DNA of 64,000 bases from Sapria himalayana (Eukaryota > Streptophyta > Magnoliopsida > Malpighiales > Rafflesiaceae). The position numbers and the translations under genes were made by a program. Position 1 is the first letter of the stretch. The number at the start of each line of letters is the position of its first letter. Positions 21,600-33,104 of this stretch are shown here, in pieces. The notes below the pieces were generated by a model. It saw only the letters and a list, made by a program, of their open reading frames with translations. It had not been told where the DNA came from and ran no database searches. The stretch covers positions 2,969,022-3,033,021 of the forward strand of contig JAREIK010002450.1 of NCBI GenBank assembly GCA_029783825.1. Direction: 5' to 3'.

Positions 21600-22360
21600 A
21601 CTTCAGGGCCTAAAAAGTAGCTTTAAGGATCTATGTCCATATGAAAAGAGCTTTTAAGGTGCTGTTGAAGCTGAGAAATCAATTCAGATTTAGTCCCTGA
21701 AATAATAATATCATCAACATATACTAGGAGCAAAACAATTTCATTTGCAGTCTTGCAAAGATATAAAGAGGAATCATATTGACTTTGGACAAAAGAGAAG
21801 CTAATAAGCGTGAATTCGAAACTTATCAAACCAAGCATGCAGAGTCTGTTTTATATCATAGAGTGACTTTTTTAATTTACAAACATCAAAAGAGGGTGTT
21901 GAAAATAATCCTAGTGGTGGAGTCATAATTGCTTCCTTAAGATCCCCATCTAAAAAGACATTCTTAACATCCATCTGTTGTAATGACCAGCCCTTGGAAG
22001 CAGCAATAGTGAGAAGAAGTCACACTGTCATCATTTTTGTCATTGGTGCAAATGTTTCAGCATAATCAACTCCATACTCTTGTCTATTTCTGAGTGCCAC
22101 CAACCTTGCTTTGTTTCGGTCAAGTGACCCATTAGACCTCAACGTAATGGAATAGACTCATTTACAACCAATAGGCTTAACACCAGTAGGACAAGGAACA
22201 ATATCCCAAGCACGGTTCTCCTAAAGAGCTTGAAGTTCTTATTGTATAGCTTTCTCCCAATATACATGTTTAGTGGCTTGAGAATAAGAGGTAGGAACTG
22301 TAATATTAGCCAAAATAGCAGAAAAACCATACCTATCAAGAGGATGACTGATACCATTAT
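21600..22360 (-). pseudogene. Copia reverse transcriptase domain, broken
   Basis: It includes the QMDVKNVFLDGDL block (about 21950-21990) and the catalytic YVDDIIISGTKSELISQL block near 21670-21725. The YVDD active site is intact in sequence, but stops and frameshifts lie on both sides. The upstream part reads WEKAIQ*ELQALQENRAWDIVP, the normal N-terminus of copia RT. Confidence 0.9.
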
Positions 22361-22639
22361 ATCTTTGAAGAGCTGCCAAAGTGGGCACTAGATCAAGGTT
22401 GGGAAGGATTTGCGATGATGTGGGTTGTCATCGCTGATAGACAAAACCAGGTTTAAAACACTCAACGGAGGGAGATACATCATCAAAGCTAGGAAGAAGA
22501 ACACAATGTGAAGGGAGATCATTCTGCTGAAAATAATACTCATGTTCAAAGAAAATCATATTTTTAGAAACATACAGTCTATTAGTAACACCATAACACA
22601 GAAATCCTTTGTGAGTATTGCTATATCCTATAAATGCAC

Positions 22640-23601
22640 ACTTACTGATTGAGCTGTAACCTTGTGACGTTTATGTGAAGGAAAATGGACAAAAAAAAAA
22701 CACATTCAAAAGTGTGTAGCATATGATAATTAGGCTGCATACCAAACAGATGAATGTAAGGAGAATTAAAATTCAATTGTTGAGAAGGTAGCTGATTAAT
22801 CAGATAAATTGCAGTCGACAAAGCTTCCACCCAAAATCTAAGGGGAATTGATGCCTCTAAGAGTAAAGTGCGAACCATATCTAGCAAGTGACGGTTTTTC
22901 CGTTCAGCCACTCCATTCTTTTGAGGGGTATGAGGGCATGATTTCTGAGATATAATGCCTTTTTGTTATAAAAAAGCTTGGAAATCATGTGACATATTCA
23001 CCGCCATTATCATACCGTAAAACCTTAATGGTGGTAGAAAATTGAGTCTCAATATAAGTCATAAAACTTCTGAAAATAGTTAACTCTTCAGCTTTAGTAC
23101 GCAAAAAGTATATCCATGTGAAACGACTATAGTCATCTTCGAATATCATGAAATATTTATATTGCGCATGGGAAATGATAGGAGTAACACCCCAAACATC
23201 ACTATGTATAATCTCAAACATATATTAGCACGAGTATCATAAGTAGGAAAATGTAACACTTTACTCTTTCCTAGTTTACAAACAGAGTAATCAAGAGATA
23301 AATTTTTAGAACACTGATTGTTATTGCCAAGAAAATCATGTTTCATCAAATAAGACAATATCACATTATTTTGATAGCCTAATCGTTTATGCCAAACGTC
23401 AGCCTTATTTTCAATAATAATAGAAGCCAAAGACAAAGTGCTAGGAATAATAAATTGCAATGAAAATAATCTGCCCACCTTAGGCTCCTTCGTGATTATC
23501 TTCCCCGTCCCCTGATCCTGCACAAGACAACCATGACGAGAGAAACTTACATCACAATTATTATCCATCAACTGCTCAACAGAAATTAAACTAGTAGACA
23601 A
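22640..23601 (-). pseudogene. Copia pre-integrase and integrase, broken
   Basis: The minus strand gives DVWHKRLGYQNN (pre-integrase; second His of the zinc-binding motif is Tyr), SLDYSVCKLGK (first Cys is Tyr), HSDVWGVTPI and YDNGGEYVT (first two catalytic Asp), then MAERKNRHLLDMVRTLL (catalytic Glu) and FWVEALSTAIYLINQLP. The DDE residues survive, the zinc-binding site does not, and the frames are separated by shifts at about 23146-23221 and 22911-22985. Confidence 0.9.
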
Positions 23602-23740
23602 TCTAGGAAAGACAAATACATGAAGAAAGGAAGGTCTAATATCACCAATGGCTTTAATTGGAAGATTACTTTCATTTGCAATCTAAATATTTTGTTTACC
23701 AGTATACTTCCGAAGATTATGCAGCCAATCAGTTGATCCA

Positions 23741-24810
23741 GTCATATGATTTGATGCCCCAGAATCAACAAACTAAGGAGAAGAAACAATCTTACCTTGA
23801 CCATGAAGTCCAAGGGTAGAGAATGCTGTGATGATCATTTGTTGGACCATTTCTGGAGTAGCAAAAGATTGATTTGTGCCAGCAATTGTGGCGGTAGAAC
23901 TGATAGTGGTAGGGTCTGAGACAGCAGCATGAAAAGCTTGGCCTTGTCGGTTTTCTGGGGGTGTAGGACATTGCTTGATAATGTGTCCATTCTATTTACA
24001 ATAATTACAGAATTTCTTACTACAATTGCGTGCAATATGCCCAAACTCCTTACAACTAAAGCACTGTATTTGTTCCTTCCCTCGGTTCTTCCCTTGAGCA
24101 GCATAAGCAACATTAACAACCTCAGATATCTCCTTGGATGAACCTATAACAACTTGTGTATTCATTCTTTGTTTTTCATGCAACAATTCACCAAGGCATA
24201 TATCCATGGAAGGGACATGATTTTTATTCAGTAATTTAACCCATGCAACTTTAAATTTTGGCCTCATTTTAATCAAAAACTGATGATGCCTATTATCTTC
24301 ATGAACTGCTTGAAGGTTGGCTAAGACCTCTTTAGGTACCTTTGAATAGATAGTACAAGAATATTCGTTCCACAGATTAATAAATCTAGAATAATATTGT
24401 TCAATAGAGAGATTATCTTGATTGAAGTTACCAATCTCAAATTTTAGTTGAAATCGTATTGCATTGTTATCTTGATGATATATGTGTTGCTAGATAATCC
24501 CACATCTTCTTAGCTGTACTAAAAGAATGTAAATTGTTCACCATATGAGCTTCAATAGAACCTAAAATCCAAGAGATGATTCGAACATCCTTTGCCTCAC
24601 ATTGACTAAGATTTGTACCTTCTTTAGGAGTAAGAGTAGACCCATCAATATGATTCCAAAGCTCCTTCCCTTTTAGAAATATTCTGAACTGAAATTCCTA
24701 TGCTGCATAATTTTTTTTTTGTAAATTTGATAGCCAAAGTCTCCGTAGACATTCTTCCAAAAAGAATGAAATAGAGATTTCAGATTCGAAGATTCAGTTA
24801 TGAATTTCAA
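23741..24810 (-). pseudogene. Copia gag, zinc knuckles and protease, broken
   Basis: gag starts near 24750 with a UBN2-like block (AIKFTKKK, then LWNHIDGST in the neighbouring frame). The first zinc knuckle CFSCKEFGHIARNC at 24022-24063 is intact (CX2CX4HX4C). A second, CNYCK-stop-NGHIIKQC, has a TAG inside it. The protease motif FVDSGASNHMTG at 23741-23775 has its catalytic Asp. Frameshifts in gag make the region non-coding as it stands. Confidence 0.88.
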
Positions 24811-24828
24811 AATCAGGCTCTAATACCA

Positions 24829-25048
24829 TAATCAATTTTGAGAAAATGGCTGAATACTTCTTTCTTTGATAATCTCTCTTTTAAATAAGAATTGATGCAC
24901 AACAGATTATGATAATTTAGATCTTCAAATCTGTGTCATAATTTTTGTCATAATCTTAGTAATGAGCTGTAATTTAGATCTTCAAATTTGAATCATAATT
25001 TCTGTCATCATCTTAGCAATTGACAGCCCAACTCCTCTGTCATTGATA
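24829..25048 (-). repeat. 5' LTR of complete copia
   Basis: 220 bp, followed on the minus strand by the primer site TGGTATTAGAGCC. The right flank is ATTTG (25049-25053). Confidence 0.93.
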
Positions 25049-25420
25049 ATTTGCATATCCATTCAACATGATCACATATTACTAATTAAATTATGAATAT
25101 TTTATTATATTTTTAAGAGTTTTCTTCTTGGAGTCTGAGGCATGTCAATAAGAAAATTATAATAAAATTTCATATCCTAGATGTTAGATTGTTATGAGTA
25201 ATAACTCATTTGATCTGATATACTTAGATGTATAGATTATGAAGATCTAGCACAGATAAGACTAGAGAGAACTTTGAGTATTTGACTATTTTTGTTGATG
25301 ATTATTCATAATATACATAAGTAATTTTTATGCTAGATAATATTAAATTTTAGGCCAGATAACATAAAATAAAATATAATTAATTTGAATGAATAAAATT
25401 ATACATCAAATATTTGTATA
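25049..25420 (+). mobile_element. Older plus-strand copia, continuation (integrase)
   Basis: It resumes the element broken at 20541. The translation near 25190-25310 gives a decayed integrase start, with FVDDYS at about 25290-25310 and upstream MGK-like pre-integrase remnants. It then meets the minus-strand relic at about 25420; the exact junction is not visible. Confidence 0.6.
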
Positions 25421-27735
25421 TAATGAGCAAAAGTGATTCAGATAAAACACTAGTTATGATCTCCCATCAAAAGCATAAAAATAAAAAAATAAGAAACATA
25501 CAAAGTAAAAAATTGCAATATCTCACATAAGCTGGTGCGTAAATATTTACAATACCAAATTTGAAGAGAGAAAAATAAGTTAGGGAATTTTTAAAGCTTT
25601 CATGAAGATGTCCACTAACTACTCTAATATTTGAATATATGTTATAATAATAGTTAAATAATGAATCTTTTTCATGAAAAAGTAATTGTAATTTTTATAT
25701 GTCTTGTTTGCTCATGAAATACCAGATCGTAAGTTATATGCATTACTTTCTAATTATTATAGTAAAGAGTTGTGAGAAAAAAAAGTGGATACTCATTTTC
25801 TTCGAGTAGATTCTACATCTAAAATATTTGATAGATACTTATTGTCATCATTCTAAATTTTATCTATTTTCTAGATCTTGAAATAATTACACAGTTCTTA
25901 CTTTTTTAGAAAATGAGGTTAACTCTAAGAAAAATATAAAATTTATCATAGTTGGAGATCTCATCTCTACGGAAGCTAGTGTTAAATTTGAATCTGAATA
26001 CCTAGTCAATGCTATTGGTTCTTGAAAAAGATTATAAGTCATATAGATTTTTTTCATATATCTTAGTATACGAAGAGCTACGTCAAGGTGAACTTGTTGA
26101 AAAAGATCTAGGAAATGACTAATTATATTAATTGTGTATGCTGTATTTAGTATGGTCATAGGCGGGAAAATTAGTCTTCCCTACTATTTTTTTATAAATA
26201 GTAGAGTCAACTAGTGGGATCATATGAAAAATGAAGTAATTATCTGAATCAATAAGAGTATCTTCTTGAACTAATTGTGTATATTATATATGATATGGTT
26301 ATAGTTATATAATTAGTCTTACTATCTTCTTATAAATAGTAGAGTCAACTAGAGGGATCATATGAGAAACGAAGTCATTATTTGAATCAATAGGAGTATC
26401 TTATGGAACATAATTTAAAAGATTAATATCTGCAAAAATATCAAATACATATGTTCTCTATTAATGCTCATTGAGTTAAATCACATATATACCAAGAAAG
26501 TATTCGAGTATTAAAAGGTTTTTTGTCTGAAATTATATATGAAAGTACTCATTGAGTTTAGTAATTCATAACTCATCATTTTCCATAATCAGAATGTTAT
26601 CCACTTTGACTACTAACAAAATTATCTTTTATCAATGCTCATTCAAAAAAATAAATTAAATTTTTTAACACGTCTAACCCAAATGAGTGACTGCTTGTGA
26701 AAAATCTTGAAATTAAGCTCTTGGTGATTGTTTCAGGCCACAGAACACTTTATGTAATCTGTAAATTAATTTTGACTATGTTGCTCAAAATATAGGTGAT
26801 TACTCCACATGCATGTACTCATCAAAGTTATCGTGAAATAATATATTATTCATATATAGCTATTAGATTCTCTAATTATGAAATGATGTAATAAAGATAC
26901 AAATTCTTACTGAGATCATCTTGACTACTAGATAGAAAATATCATGTTAGCCTATACCAAACATATGAATAAGTTTTCTCGCTATAAGTCTCTCTTTAAG
27001 GTGATTTATTTTTTTATCTGGACAAGTCTTCATGGTGAATACCTGCCTACAACCACCATCAGACCTTTATAATGGCCATGGTATTCATTCCTAAGTCTTA
27101 TTAGATTGAATAGTATACTTCTCTTCCTTCATGATTTGATGCATCATGGATAAAATAATGTCTCATAAGAAAATTTAGATATTTTAGTACAATCAAAATA
27201 AGTAATAAAGAAATAAAAGAAGGAACAGAATGAGAATGAAAAAACTTGTGAAATCAGGTGCCAAGTATATCTACTTTCTTCTATGTATTTCACTAACTTA
27301 TAAAATACTAGATTTGAGGTCATATATTTTACTATTTGACTGTTATAGTAATGATAGTGAAAGAAGTGTCCACCCAATCTTTTCGAGTAGTGTCATATTC
27401 AAAATATTTTATAAGCAATTATTATCATTATTATAAATTTTATCTCCGTTAGATCTAAAAATAACTACTAATCTTTTATTTTTTTAGGAGACAAGTTTGT
27501 TTATAAGAAAAGTATAAAATCTTATTATAAATCTTTTTTCAGTATATGCTGATGCCCAACTCGAATTTAAATACTCAAGTGTGCATGATTCCTTAAAGAG
27601 ATCCAAAATATAATAGATTTTTTCATATATCTTTGTATGCAAAGAGCTGCATCAAGGTGATACTGTCGAAGAAGAAATAATTAATTATACTGATTGCATA
27701 TATTATATTTGGTATAGTCATAATCAGATAGTAAA
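25420..27735 (-). mobile_element. Ty1/copia relic, minus strand (RT, RNase H)
   Basis: It parallels 10720-11960 at many points (aagctggtgcgtaaatatttacaatacc, tctttttcatgaaaaag, ccttgaaggt-type words), so it is the same family in the same orientation. On the minus strand 25887-26159 reads QQVHLDVALRILRYMKK, YSDSNLTLASVEMRSPT and FSKKVRT, which is RNase H. 26560-27120 carries reverse transcriptase remnants. A second, partly duplicated segment (26160-26240 versus 26270-26350) shares atagtagagtcaactag and ggatcatatga(g/a)aaa. It is cut at its right end by a hAT relic. Confidence 0.7.
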
Positions 27736-27737
27736 TT

Positions 27738-29872
27738 TTTTATATAATTTTGGGAGAAAATACATGATCAAACTATTTACAATCAAGAGTCTTTTGATTA
27801 GATTTTTAAAAGATTTTAGGATAGTCAGTATTATGCATATTTACTTTCAGTCTGCTTATCATAAGATTCTAGGTCAACAAATAAAAATGTTATAATAAAA
27901 TATAAGTTATAAAAATAATTAATAATTAATGAATTTAGAAAATTTAGTGGAGTGGTATTCATGATGTTATTTATATGAACTATTTGTAATGATGCATTAT
28001 TTGTATGTCTCATTCTCATTGTTTATTATGTAGACTTACAATAAAAACTTAAAAAAAAATTTTAGGATTTTATGAGATTTTCTAGCCTTATGATGACCAT
28101 ACTATATATGAGTGTATGATATAGATTTTTAGGAAATATGAAATTCATAATGAAGTATTTAGTATTATTTTCGATAATACTTCTAATAATAGAGTAGCTA
28201 TTAGTATGTTTGTTAGAACTATTAGATATTGATTTTTAGGTAAAATATTTTATGTTAGGTGTATGTGTCACGTAATTAACCGGATAGTATATGTGAGAAT
28301 AATTTTTTTTCGCATTAGAAGAAATAAGAAATTTACAAACATATTTTAGGACTTCTAGCAGATAATATAAATTTAGTAGTATATGTTTGTCCGTGAGTCT
28401 AAAAAAGAAATAATTTCAAATGGTTGTGAGATATCATTAGAATTACACATACTTTATGTTTGAGTCAAATGTTCACTACTAATATGTGATATTTGACTAT
28501 ATCAATAGTAAAAGTGATAAATTTATTATTAATAATTCAGATTATGATATATAAATTTTTTAATGAAAAATTTGAAGATTTTTTATGATATGATTAATAT
28601 GTGTTCGCCTGTATATACTGATACACTTACACTACTTGTATTATACTTAGGTACATATGTAATATTAGTATTATGTTTAGTAAGTATAAAAGTCATCATG
28701 TATTTAGTACTTTGATTATTGAGATGAAAATCTAATATTTGAAATATTAGTATTTCTTTCCTAATTCTGTATTAATTGACTGCTTGTATGAATCATAAGA
28801 TTAAACTGGAAAAAGTGGAAAATATTTTGACATACATATCAACGTGTATGGACTAGGTACACTACCCTGAAGGGTTTATTCATGAAAATTAATTAATTTG
28901 TTTATATATTATGTAACTAAGTATGATAGTTGTAGTTAGATTTTGAATACGAATATGAATATCATATTTAGAGATAATGACCTCTCTTTTCAGTTATATA
29001 GGTGCAAACGACACGATTGTTCGTCAAATAGGAGAAAACTGTCTCGATACTTAGATGTTGATTATAATTTTTTTCTATCACATAATAATTATAAATATTT
29101 AGATATTTTATCATTATAAAAATAATATGAATTTACTTATCTCGTACTGTTTAATATAACATGTAATTTATTGGCCTATTCGATATCTAGCGTAGCATCG
29201 AAACATATTTTTTTTTCTGTGATAATCAATGCTATTTTAGATTGAAGATCGAGATTATGATCAAATATCATAGATACACTTGCATGCATGAAAGATTGAG
29301 AAGATTTGATGTTAGTCATTCACGATAAAATGTAAGAGATGATGGTAGATGATAATTCATGAGATATGAAGATCAATGATATTGAGGGTACTAGTGACAT
29401 CTTCAGACTCATTTATTATGATGATGATCTGCATCCACACTATCATTTCACAAACACCGATTGATAATTATTGATTTATGTTATATTGATATTGTGCTAA
29501 TATTTTTTTATTATTTTTTTTATTTCATTATGATTTATCTGCTATTGATATATCACATATTAGATTGCACTTATTATTATTATTAATTTTGATATTTTTA
29601 TATTTCAATATGATTTACACATTAATTATATTATGCTTTTATTTCATTATTGAAATTAAATAAAAATTTTGATTTTTTATTTAAGTTGGACCAAACACAA
29701 TGTCAAGTTATGTTTGCGTTATGCTCGGCATGGCCCAACACTTTGCGGGCCAACCATGCCATGATGGGCTGTCATTCTGGTTCTCGTGCTGTGCTTGGCA
29801 CGACACTGTGGCACGACCATGCCTCACTGAAATGGTCCGTGCTAGTATGCCATGACTTATTTGACACCTCTA
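27738..29872 (+). mobile_element. hAT-Ac relic, 5'-truncated, with intact right terminus
   Basis: The transposase remnant begins near 27738 inside the region corresponding to about 33480 of the better copy (tcttttgattagatttttaaaag.., then RIVSIM.IYFQSAYHKI). It continues through CMCHVIN (about 28258), SSLYY-like blocks, and a C-terminal dimerisation block near 29030-29330 (LSRYLDVDYN, then SRL, then TLACMKD). The right subterminal region is rich in GGCACGAC/CCATGCC and ends TTTGACACCTCTA at 29872. The left terminus, GC-rich left subterminal region and BED finger are absent. Stops are frequent. Confidence 0.8.
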
Positions 29873-30480
29873 TGTTGATTTCTCCAAAATTAAAAAGTTA
29901 TGCTAACTAGTAATTTTTATATAATGAACTACCAAAATATTAATTAGGATCCCTACCTAGAAAAAGTGTAATCATTGCCACTATCATTGCTATCATTGTT
30001 TGACATTTGCTTGGTTGCCTCTTTTTATTGTGTTTTTCATGCCTACTTTTGTGGGTTTAACATGCTTATATTATCTTGTCGTTGCCTGAAATTTTGGAGA
30101 TGAAATTTCTTCATTGTCGACGTAGTGGGCTTTGAATAGCACCTCTATTGCCATACATACATTGTGGATATATGATATCATGGGGTGAAAATTTAAAACA
30201 ATGTCATTGTTGGCGCACAATGAATAATAATAATAATACAATAATATTTGATAATAAAATTTATGTATCAAATGTTTTAAAATAATGGTTAAATGTGATT
30301 GAGTCAGCTAATAATTTGAATGCTCATATTAAAAAGCATAAAATAAAAATAAAGTAAAAATTTGTAATAATAATTAAATATTTAATGTATTCTCTTGTTG
30401 TATCACTCTACTGGATACCATTATGTTTAAGTGTATCAGATTGAATATGTATATGCCAGAACCATAATGGCTTGTGGGAT
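29873..30480. other. Unassigned sequence; possible minus-strand retroelement leader
   Basis: No domain recognised; a 66-codon minus frame at 30071-30271 is of unknown nature. ctggataccatta at about 30411 is a weak antisense primer-site match, which would place an LTR to its right. Confidence 0.35.
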
Positions 30481-30490
30481 AAGAAATTTT

Positions 30491-31060
30491 GGTAAGATTT
30501 CTTAATTAAGATGTCTTACAAGCTAGAGTCAAATAATTCTTAAGACTAAATTAAAAACATATTTTTAATTTAGCTAGTGTTAAATTACCAAATTAAGAAT
30601 ACACAATCAAAGAATGTAACATACTAAAATATTTCCTAATTAAGATGTCTTAAATGCTTGAGTAAGAATATTCTTAAGACTAAAGTAAAATATTCTTTAA
30701 TTCGGCTAGAAAAAGTAAGAATACACAATCAAAAAGTGTAACACACTAAAATATTTATGAGATATTATCATTGAAGAGAGAACATATAATTCTCAATGCT
30801 GAATTCATAATGAAGTATTTCTTTTTTTTTTTTTGGGTAAGATTTCCTAATTAAGATGTCCTACATGTTAGAGTTGAAATATTCTTAAGACTAGAATAAA
30901 ATATTTTTAATTTAGCTAGTATTAGGTGACCAAATTAAGAATACACAATCAAAGAGTATAACACAAACATATTTAGGAGGAGATATTACTATCAAAGAGT
31001 GAACATACAATTCTCAATGCTGAATTCATAATGGAGTATTTTTTAGAGTTTCTTGATACT
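30491..31060. repeat. Tandemly repeated segment, three partial copies
   Basis: Copies share taattaagatgtcttac, then attcttaagact, then aagaatacacaatcaaa. Anchors are at 30503, 30637 and 30848. The last two copies also share aacata(t/c)aattctcaatgctgaattcat at 30781 and 31002. The period is thus about 134 between the first two and 211-221 between the last two. Possibly an LTR-derived array. Confidence 0.8.
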
Positions 31061-31288
31061 GCAAATGTTAGTAGAAGTAGAAATAAAATAAGAGTTGTTC
31101 TTGAAAAGAAAACTCATAGAAAGTAAATTTTTTATATAATTATTATAACCAATGGGTTTAAATGTTTGCCATGGCAATAATAATATTTTGAAAAAAGAAA
31201 AAATGTAATATATATATTATTATTATATCATGTGCCCATCTTCTAGATAGTGCATGCATGTACTTTGCTAGTACAATGCACACCTAAG

Positions 31289-32076
31289 AAGCATTGACAC
31301 GAACATGAGGATACGACACGGCAGGATATGAGGACACAGTAAATTCTAAAAAACTAGGATACGGATACGGTTAGGATATTGCATGATAAAAAAAAATAAA
31401 ATTAAAAATAAAAATTATTTTTTTATAAATATTAGGTATTTATAAAATAAAATAAAATAAATTAAATTAAAATATTTTATTATATAAAATAAATAAATAT
31501 TGTTTATTTTATAAAATAAAAATATTGTATTTTATTTTATTTTATAAGATAATATTTATAATTATTTTATTTTATAAAATAATATTTTATAATTATATTA
31601 TATAAAAAAATATATTTTTTATTTTATAAAATAAAAATATTTTATTTTATTTTATAAAAATATTTTATTTTATGCCACATCCCCACACAAATATGCTCGC
31701 CCCTGACTCTCCCCTCAAATCATGCCGCCCCAGGCTCTCCCCTCAAATCGCGCCTGCTCCTGCCTCTCCCCTCAAATCGCGCCTGCTCCTGCCTCTCCCT
31801 CAAATCGCGCCCTTCTCTGCCTCCCCCTCAAATCGTGCCCTTCCCTGCCTCTCCCTCAAATCGCGCCCGTTCCCTGCCTCCCCCTCAAATCGCGCCCGTT
31901 CCCTGCCTCCCCCTCAAATCGCGCCCGTTCCCTGCCTCCCCCTCAAATCGCGCCCGTTCCCTGCCTCCCCCTCAAATCGCGCTCGCCCCCTGCTAGTGGC
32001 CAACGTCGCCCATGCGGCAAAGTTAGACACCCGACGTCGTCAGAAGTCAGACACTATCAATATGGATACGGCTGTC
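31289..32076 (-). mobile_element. TGTTGCACG-family hAT-like element, copy 2, left part
   Basis: This is the reverse complement of the right end of the element at 14031-15246: gaggatacgacacggcaggat, then ttctaaaaaactaggatacggatacgg, then AT-rich filler, then a C-rich minisatellite. It continues at 35806 after a nested 3.7-kb hAT-Ac insertion. The outer terminus is degenerate (gcattgacacgaac where CTATGTTGCACGAAC is expected) and I could not find a target duplication. Confidence 0.75.
31700..31985. repeat. 29-bp C-rich minisatellite, about 10 units
   Basis: Unit tcaaatcgcgcccgttccctgc plus a C-run. The last units (31861, 31890, 31919, 31948) are identical at 29-bp spacing and earlier ones are diverged. 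It is the complement-strand counterpart of the G-rich block at 14340-14560. The 121-162 codon frames here are artefacts. Confidence 0.92.
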
Positions 32077-32084
32077 GACGCAAC
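32077..32084. other. Target site duplication GACGCAAC, left
   Basis: Identical to 35798-35805, flanking the nested hAT-Ac element. Confidence 0.95.
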
Positions 32085-32199
32085 TAGAGGTGTCAATCGG
32101 CCCGGCCCGGCACGGGGCACGACATGGTTCGGCCGTGCCTGGGCCGGCCCAGCACGTTAAAAAACTGTGCCCGGGCTCGTGCCATGTCCGGGTTAGGCA

Positions 32200-32472
32200 C
32201 GAGCCGTGCCGTGCCTGGCCCGAGCCGTGCCGTGCCTGGCCCGAGCCGTGCCGTGCCTGGCCCGAGCCGTGCCGTGCCTGGCCCGAGCCGTGCCGTGCCT
32301 GGCCCGAGCCGTGCCGTGCCTGGCCCGAGCCGTGCCGTGCCTGGCCCGAGCCGTGCCGTGCCTGGCCCGAGCCGTGCCGTGCCTGGCCCGAGCCGTGCCG
32401 TGCCTGGCCCGAGCCGTGCCGTGCCTGGCCCGAGCCGTGCCGTGCCTGGCCCGAGCCGTGCCGTGCCTGACC
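32200..32472. repeat. 21-bp x 13 minisatellite in hAT subterminal region
   Basis: Thirteen head-to-tail units of a 21-base GC-rich sequence (starting cgagccgtgccg). All look identical except one G-to-A change in the last. Because 21 is a multiple of 3, both strands show open frames of 100-180 codons, none of them a gene. Confidence 0.98.
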
Positions 32473-33104
32473 CGGCACGGCTCGGCCCGTGGCAAGGCAC
32501 GCCGGCACGGGTTCTTCCCGTGCAGGTTTCACGCGGCCACGCGTGGGCGTGACCCCGACCCCTCACGAAAAAAAGACCGCGAGTCGGGTCTGATATGATC
32601 CCGACCCGCGGTCCCGACTCACGACCCAATCCCAACGGGAAAATTTTTTTTTTTTCAAATAGTTTTAATTTCAGCCATTGGATTCGCTTCCAATGGCTAG
32701 GAGGGCAGAATCAAACGGTCCTCGTGATTCTGCCCCCTAATTATTATTAAAAATTCAATAAAATATAAAAAAAAATCTTTTTTTATAAAAAATTAATATC
32801 TATAATCTATAAATTCTATTCCTCTTCCTATAACATTTATGTTTTTAAAAAACATATATCCTCTCAAAACTCTCTCTCTCACATAAATCGTGCATCTTTC
32901 TCTCGGGCCTCGGGATTTTGCTTTCGACTTGGATTTTCGTAAAACTCGACTTTAGTTTTGAACATTAGAGCTTACTATGGTGCACCGTGCACGTGATCGA
33001 CCTCACTGTTTTTACCGGGTAATTTATTTTATGTTTTTTTTTTACTTTCTCTCTCTAGTTTCTCTCTCTAGAAAAAAATTAGGAAAAAATAAAAATCATA
33101 AAAA

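Larger units (their letters stand above)
20542..25048 (-). mobile_element. Complete Ty1/copia element with two 220-bp LTRs
   Basis: A 4507-bp element read on the minus strand: 5' LTR 24829-25048, primer site TGGTATTAGAGCCT 24815-24828, gag, protease, integrase, RT, RNase H, polypurine tract TTGAGGGGGA (20762-20771), 3' LTR 20542-20761. Both LTRs are 220 bp, start TATCAATG and end near TTGATTA/TTTGTTA. By eye they differ at roughly 25-30 positions, mostly transitions, so the insertion is old. All domains are present in order but broken by stops and frameshifts. It inserted into an older plus-strand copia with duplication ATTTG. This is the best reference copy in the window for its family. Confidence 0.95.

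Noticed and set aside
31672..32160. Pro/Ser/Ala-rich frames of 121-162 codons
   Set aside because: Produced by the 29-bp C-rich minisatellite; period and content explain them fully.
32200..32472. Regular short repeats suggesting a CRISPR array
   Set aside because: Units are contiguous without unique spacers and the sequence is plant nuclear.
32047..32635. Six overlapping open frames of 100-180 codons on both strands
   Set aside because: All are generated by the 21-bp minisatellite (a multiple of 3 without stops). No conserved domain, and they overlap each other on both strands.
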